From Nostoc linckia NIES-25 (lineage in GTDB: Bacteria > Cyanobacteriota > Cyanobacteriia > Cyanobacteriales > Nostocaceae): a DNA stretch of 64,000 nucleotides. Shown here piece by piece: positions 61,631 through 64,000 of this stretch. The stretch covers positions 1,547,173-1,611,172 of the forward strand of contig NZ_AP018222.1 in NCBI RefSeq assembly GCF_002368035.1, read 5' to 3'. The position numbers and the translations under genes are program-made. The notes below the pieces were generated by a model, which saw nothing but the letters and a program-made list of their open reading frames with translations, was not told the DNA's origin and made no database searches. Numbering within the stretch: the stretch's first letter is position 1; every line of letters begins with the position of its first letter.

Positions 61631-62512
61631 ATGCCATTGGCCTCACAGCAGTTTGAGTCCAAAGATGTCAAAGTTCAGCTTCTTCTAACTGGAGGACATC
61701 AATACACCGTTTATTTAAAATCAGATTCACCTCTACTGCACAGTCTTTTAACAAAAATTGTGGCTCGTGCTTACAAACAAGACTCTGATTTAGAAAATTT
61801 ATTCCAAATTCCTATTAATGAAGGTCGCTCGGTTTTATGTTTTCCTAGCGAACATCTTATAGGCGTGGTTACAGAACCCCCAATCTTTATACAACAATCA
61901 GAGAACATACAACTTCAAAATAGTTATATTGAAGCTTCTGATTATATCCATATAGATAATTTTCTTACGCCAGAAGAACACAAACGCTTACTCAAATATG
62001 TTCTAGAAAAAGAACCAGATTTTTTGCCAAGCAATACTTCTACAAACGATATTAATTATCGCCACTCATTGGTTCTTTACTCATTTCCGGAATTTTCTGA
62101 ATTGATATTAAAGAAAATTCAAGCAATGATTCCTGATATCATGAGCAAATTAAACATACCATCGTTTTCTGTATCACAGATTGAAAGTCAACTAACTGCA
62201 CATAATCATGGTAATTATTACAAAGTTCATAATGATAATGGCAGTCCAGATACAGCTACCAGAGAACTAACATACGTTTATTACTTTTATCAAGAACCAA
62301 AATCATTTTCTGGTGGCGAATTGCTAATATACGATAGCAAAATTGAAAACAACATCTACGTAAATACTGAGACATTCAAAACAGTTGAACCTCGCAACAA
62401 CAGCATTATATTCTTCCTCAGCCGCTATTTGCACGAAGTACTGCCCGTGAACTGTCCCTCTCAAGCTTTCAAAGATAGTCGATTTACTATTAATGGCTGG
62501 GTGCGTCGATAA
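61631..62512 (+). CDS. 2-oxoglutarate/Fe(II) oxygenase, prolyl-hydroxylase-like
   Basis: A 293-residue dioxygenase. Residues 1 to about 95 form an unrecognised domain (FPSEHLIGVVTEPP). The double-stranded beta-helix core, about 100-293, has the metal triad His200-X-Asp202 and His268, with Arg284 (SRFTINGW) for 2-oxoglutarate. Context motifs are YIHIDNFLTPEEHKRL and FSGGELLIY, as in prolyl 4-hydroxylase alpha subunits and related surface-modifying enzymes. AAGGA precedes the start by about seven bases. The next gene downstream (63063) encodes a secreted protein with long Pro-Ala tracts, a plausible substrate (inference). Confidence 0.87.
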   Translation: MPLASQQFESKDVKVQLLLTGGHQYTVYLKSDSPLLHSLLTKIVARAYKQDSDLENLFQIPINEGRSVLCFPSEHLIGVVTEPPIFIQQSENIQLQNSYIEASDYIHIDNFLTPEEHKRLLKYVLEKEPDFLPSNTSTNDINYRHSLVLYSFPEFSELILKKIQAMIPDIMSKLNIPSFSVSQIESQLTAHNHGNYYKVHNDNGSPDTATRELTYVYYFYQEPKSFSGGELLIYDSKIENNIYVNTETFKTVEPRNNSIIFFLSRYLHEVLPVNCPSQAFKDSRFTINGWVRR

Positions 62513-62552
62513 ACCAATTCAGTATCAATACTACTACAATAACTATCTAACT

Positions 62553-62578
62553 TTATGGAAGGCGATCGCCTTCCATAA
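62553..62578. terminator. Perfect 26-bp palindrome centred on a HIP1 site
   Basis: TTATGGAAGGCGA and its complement flank the centre of a HIP1 octamer (GCGATCGC). It lies 40 bp after the oxygenase stop codon and is followed by TTTATT. It probably ends that transcript and folds as a strong hairpin. Confidence 0.6.
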
Positions 62579-62618
62579 TTTATTGCATATTTATAGTCAA
62601 TCGGCTTGATGAAAAGTA

Positions 62619-62722
62619 TATAGCAATCCTAAATCAATCGTGAGAAACAAGATACCCGATTTCTCAAAGAAATCGGGTATCTAAACACCGCGAATTCTCA
62701 AAAATCATAAAGAATTGCTATA
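62619..62722. mobile_element. 104-bp MITE, TATAGCAATCCT family, copy 2
   Basis: Ends TATAGCAATCCT and AGAATTGCTATA (imperfect), the same length as 40171-40274. Inner hairpin ATACCCGATTTCT / AGAAATCGGGTAT corresponds in position to the AGATCCCCGACTTCT hairpin of copy 1, with compensating differences in both arms. Confidence 0.8.
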
Positions 62723-63062
62723 GATCTTTCAGTACATTATAAATAGTTTGTCGAAATTACTTAAATATTTTATTGAAAATTTGATAGTCAAGATTATATT
62801 TGCTAATTAAAGCTAGAAATATTACGCAAATTAACAAAAAACATTTTTCATGTAGTAAATACTTAAACAGCGGGAAATAATTGCGTAAAACTCATTTATT
62901 TATAGTCTATTAAATTTTAGATAAAGCTTAGAAAAAACATTACTATATCTCATTTTTGTGTGCCAATGTGGATTAGTAAATGATGTCAATAATGCTTGGA
63001 TAAACATCATTCATCAAGAAGCTTTTCCACATCTTGTTTTAAGACAAAGAGGTTTGATTTAC

Positions 63063-64000
63063 ATGTCTCAAGCATATTCAAAAAAAATAATTGGGTATAT
63101 AACCTGTGGTCTTTTATCATTCAGCTTAGCTGTAGGATCGCAAATGCCTCAAGCACAGGCAGGAAACGGTAACGGTAATGGCAACAACAAAAACTCACCC
63201 GCACCCGCACCAGTACCCGCACCCGCACCAGCACCCGCACCAGTACCCGCACCCGCACCAGCACCCGCACCAGCACCCGCACCAGCACCCGCACCAGTAC
63301 CCGCACCAGCACCCGCACCCACGATTTTGGGATCTAAAAGTTTTTCAGCGACAGGAACCAATACCTATGACGGCTCTAATGACCCTCTGGGAGCGTCAGT
63401 CCTCTTTAATTACCTAAGCAATGGTTTATTGTCAGTGACCCTGACAAACAATTCTTCTGTAGGAATCTCAAACCCTTCTGATGTTCTAACCTCAGTATTC
63501 TGGGACTATGCTGGTTCTGCCCTTAACTTATCGCTAGTTTCGGCTCTAGCTCCCACAGTAACCTCAAACAAAGGCTCTACTACTACAAACAATGTCGATC
63601 TTCTAGCTCTAAATGAATGGAAATTGCCAAACACCAGTAATACTGGAGGGCTTCCTGGCATTGACCAACATTATGGTCTGGGTACAGCTGGGTTAGGTAT
63701 TTTCCAAGGTGGTGGCGGACAGCAATTCAATTACGGAATCGTTAGTGGTTACGCTAATGATGCAAATCCAGCTGTAAGTTCGGGGACTTTTGTTAAAGGT
63801 TCAGCTACTTTCTTGCTATCAGGGCTAACCTCTGGCTTTGACATCACTAAGATTGGCAACATTCGCTTTCAGTACGGTACATCGCTAGCTGAAACTAGTA
63901 TAAAACCTGCCACCAGCCCAGCACCAGCACCAGCACCAGCACCAGCACCAGCACCAGCACCAGCACCTGCGCCAGCACCAGCACCCGCACCCGCGCCAGC
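63063..64000 (+). CDS. Secreted Pro-Ala-repeat surface protein, 3' end beyond the window
   Basis: The first 312 codons of a protein that has not ended by the window edge. After AAGAGG, the ATG at 63063 begins a signal peptide (SKKIIGYITCGLLSFSLAVG then MPQAQA). An Asn/Gly linker (GNGNGNGNNKN) leads to a Pro-Ala/Pro-Val tract (63193-63321), then a 195-residue Ser/Thr/Asn/Gly-rich beta-type domain (FSATGTNTYDGSNDPLGASV, WDYAGSALNLSL, GIDQHYGLGTAGLG). A second Pro-Ala tract starts at 63917. The layout resembles exosortase-sorted (PEP-CTERM/XDD-type) cyanobacterial surface proteins, but the C-terminal sorting signal is outside the window. Confidence 0.75.
   Translation, partial: MSQAYSKKIIGYITCGLLSFSLAVGSQMPQAQAGNGNGNGNNKNSPAPAPVPAPAPAPAPVPAPAPAPAPAPAPAPAPVPAPAPAPTILGSKSFSATGTNTYDGSNDPLGASVLFNYLSNGLLSVTLTNNSSVGISNPSDVLTSVFWDYAGSALNLSLVSALAPTVTSNKGSTTTNNVDLLALNEWKLPNTSNTGGLPGIDQHYGLGTAGLGIFQGGGGQQFNYGIVSGYANDANPAVSSGTFVKGSATFLLSGLTSGFDITKIGNIRFQYGTSLAETSIKPATSPAPAPAPAPAPAPAPAPAPAPAPAPAP

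Larger units (their letters stand above)
62513..63062. other. Spacer with terminator-like palindrome and MITE
   Basis: Contains the 26-bp palindrome at 62553-62578, the 104-bp MITE at 62619-62722 and then AT-rich DNA holding the probable promoter of the surface-protein gene. No gene seen. Confidence 0.6.

Noticed and set aside
63121..63361. Minus-strand ORFs of repeated VRVLVRV and AGAGAG residues
   Set aside because: They are antisense readings of the Pro-Ala tract in the plus-strand surface-protein gene, which has a signal peptide and ribosome-binding site.

Overview
The window is chromosomal DNA of a filamentous, probably heterocyst-forming cyanobacterium (Nostocales: Nostoc, Scytonema, Tolypothrix or Calothrix type). 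Four things point there. The HIP1 octamer GCGATCGC occurs roughly once per kb. Heptanucleotide tandem repeats, miniature inverted-repeat elements and palindromes fill the spacers. Cyanobacterial families are present (DUF3119, DUF3086, DUF502, HpsJ, a DUF4126 protein). There is a hormogonium polysaccharide (hps) locus, which is characteristic of motile filamentous species. This placement is inferred from gene content; I could not search a database. I recognised no tRNA, rRNA or CRISPR array.

Layout. 1-6.2 kb holds housekeeping membrane genes: SppA peptidase (-), a small membrane protein (-), then an MlaE-type lipid-transport permease, DUF3119, DUF3086 and the acyltransferase PlsY (+). 6.4-11.8 kb (-) is a DUF502, nusB, ftsY, SpoIIE-phosphatase run. 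12.2-26.7 kb (-) is the hps region: the giant HpsA, pseudopilins HpsB, HpsC and HpsD, two tandem HpsE-type glycosyltransferases, another family 2 glycosyltransferase overlapping a second HpsD-like pseudopilin, a decayed DUF2064 gene, an HpsJ-family protein and one more glycosyltransferase. Together these would assemble and secrete the polysaccharide used in gliding through a type IV pilus-like machine.

27.5-31.0 kb is metH (-). 31.2-33.8 kb is a small accessory zone: a PemK/MazF-type toxin with its partner, a DUF4126 protein, a second decayed copy of the partner gene split by a 123-bp MITE with a clean target duplication, and eleven 21-bp palindromic tandem repeats. 33.8-36.9 kb encodes a Roco protein (12 leucine-rich repeats, Roc GTPase, COR-like region), and traces of the same 21-bp repeat lie on its far side. 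37.2-41.6 kb has clpB, glyoxalase I and an O-methyltransferase. 41.7-45.4 kb is MITE-rich and contains three small genes, two of them too short for routine ORF calling.

43.6-49.4 kb carries an amidohydrolase and a glutamine-synthetase-like gene, the two halves of eukaryotic FluG/NodGS fusion proteins, separated by a four-GAF membrane protein that lacks an output domain. 49.7-59.1 kb has a DUF89 phosphatase, DUF4385, a VOC protein, a Uma2 nuclease, a secreted methyltransferase, a KefB-type antiporter with two universal-stress domains, a metallophosphoesterase and a VapBC-type pair. 59.4-64 kb has hflX (its expected start codon reads ATA), a prolyl-hydroxylase-like 2-oxoglutarate oxygenase, and the first 312 codons of a secreted protein with long Pro-Ala tracts that runs off the window.

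The best leads are the phased palindrome array around the Roco gene, the datable MITE insertion in the duplicated toxin-antitoxin sequence, the oxygenase next to a proline-rich secreted protein, and the small-protein cluster near 42-43.6 kb.
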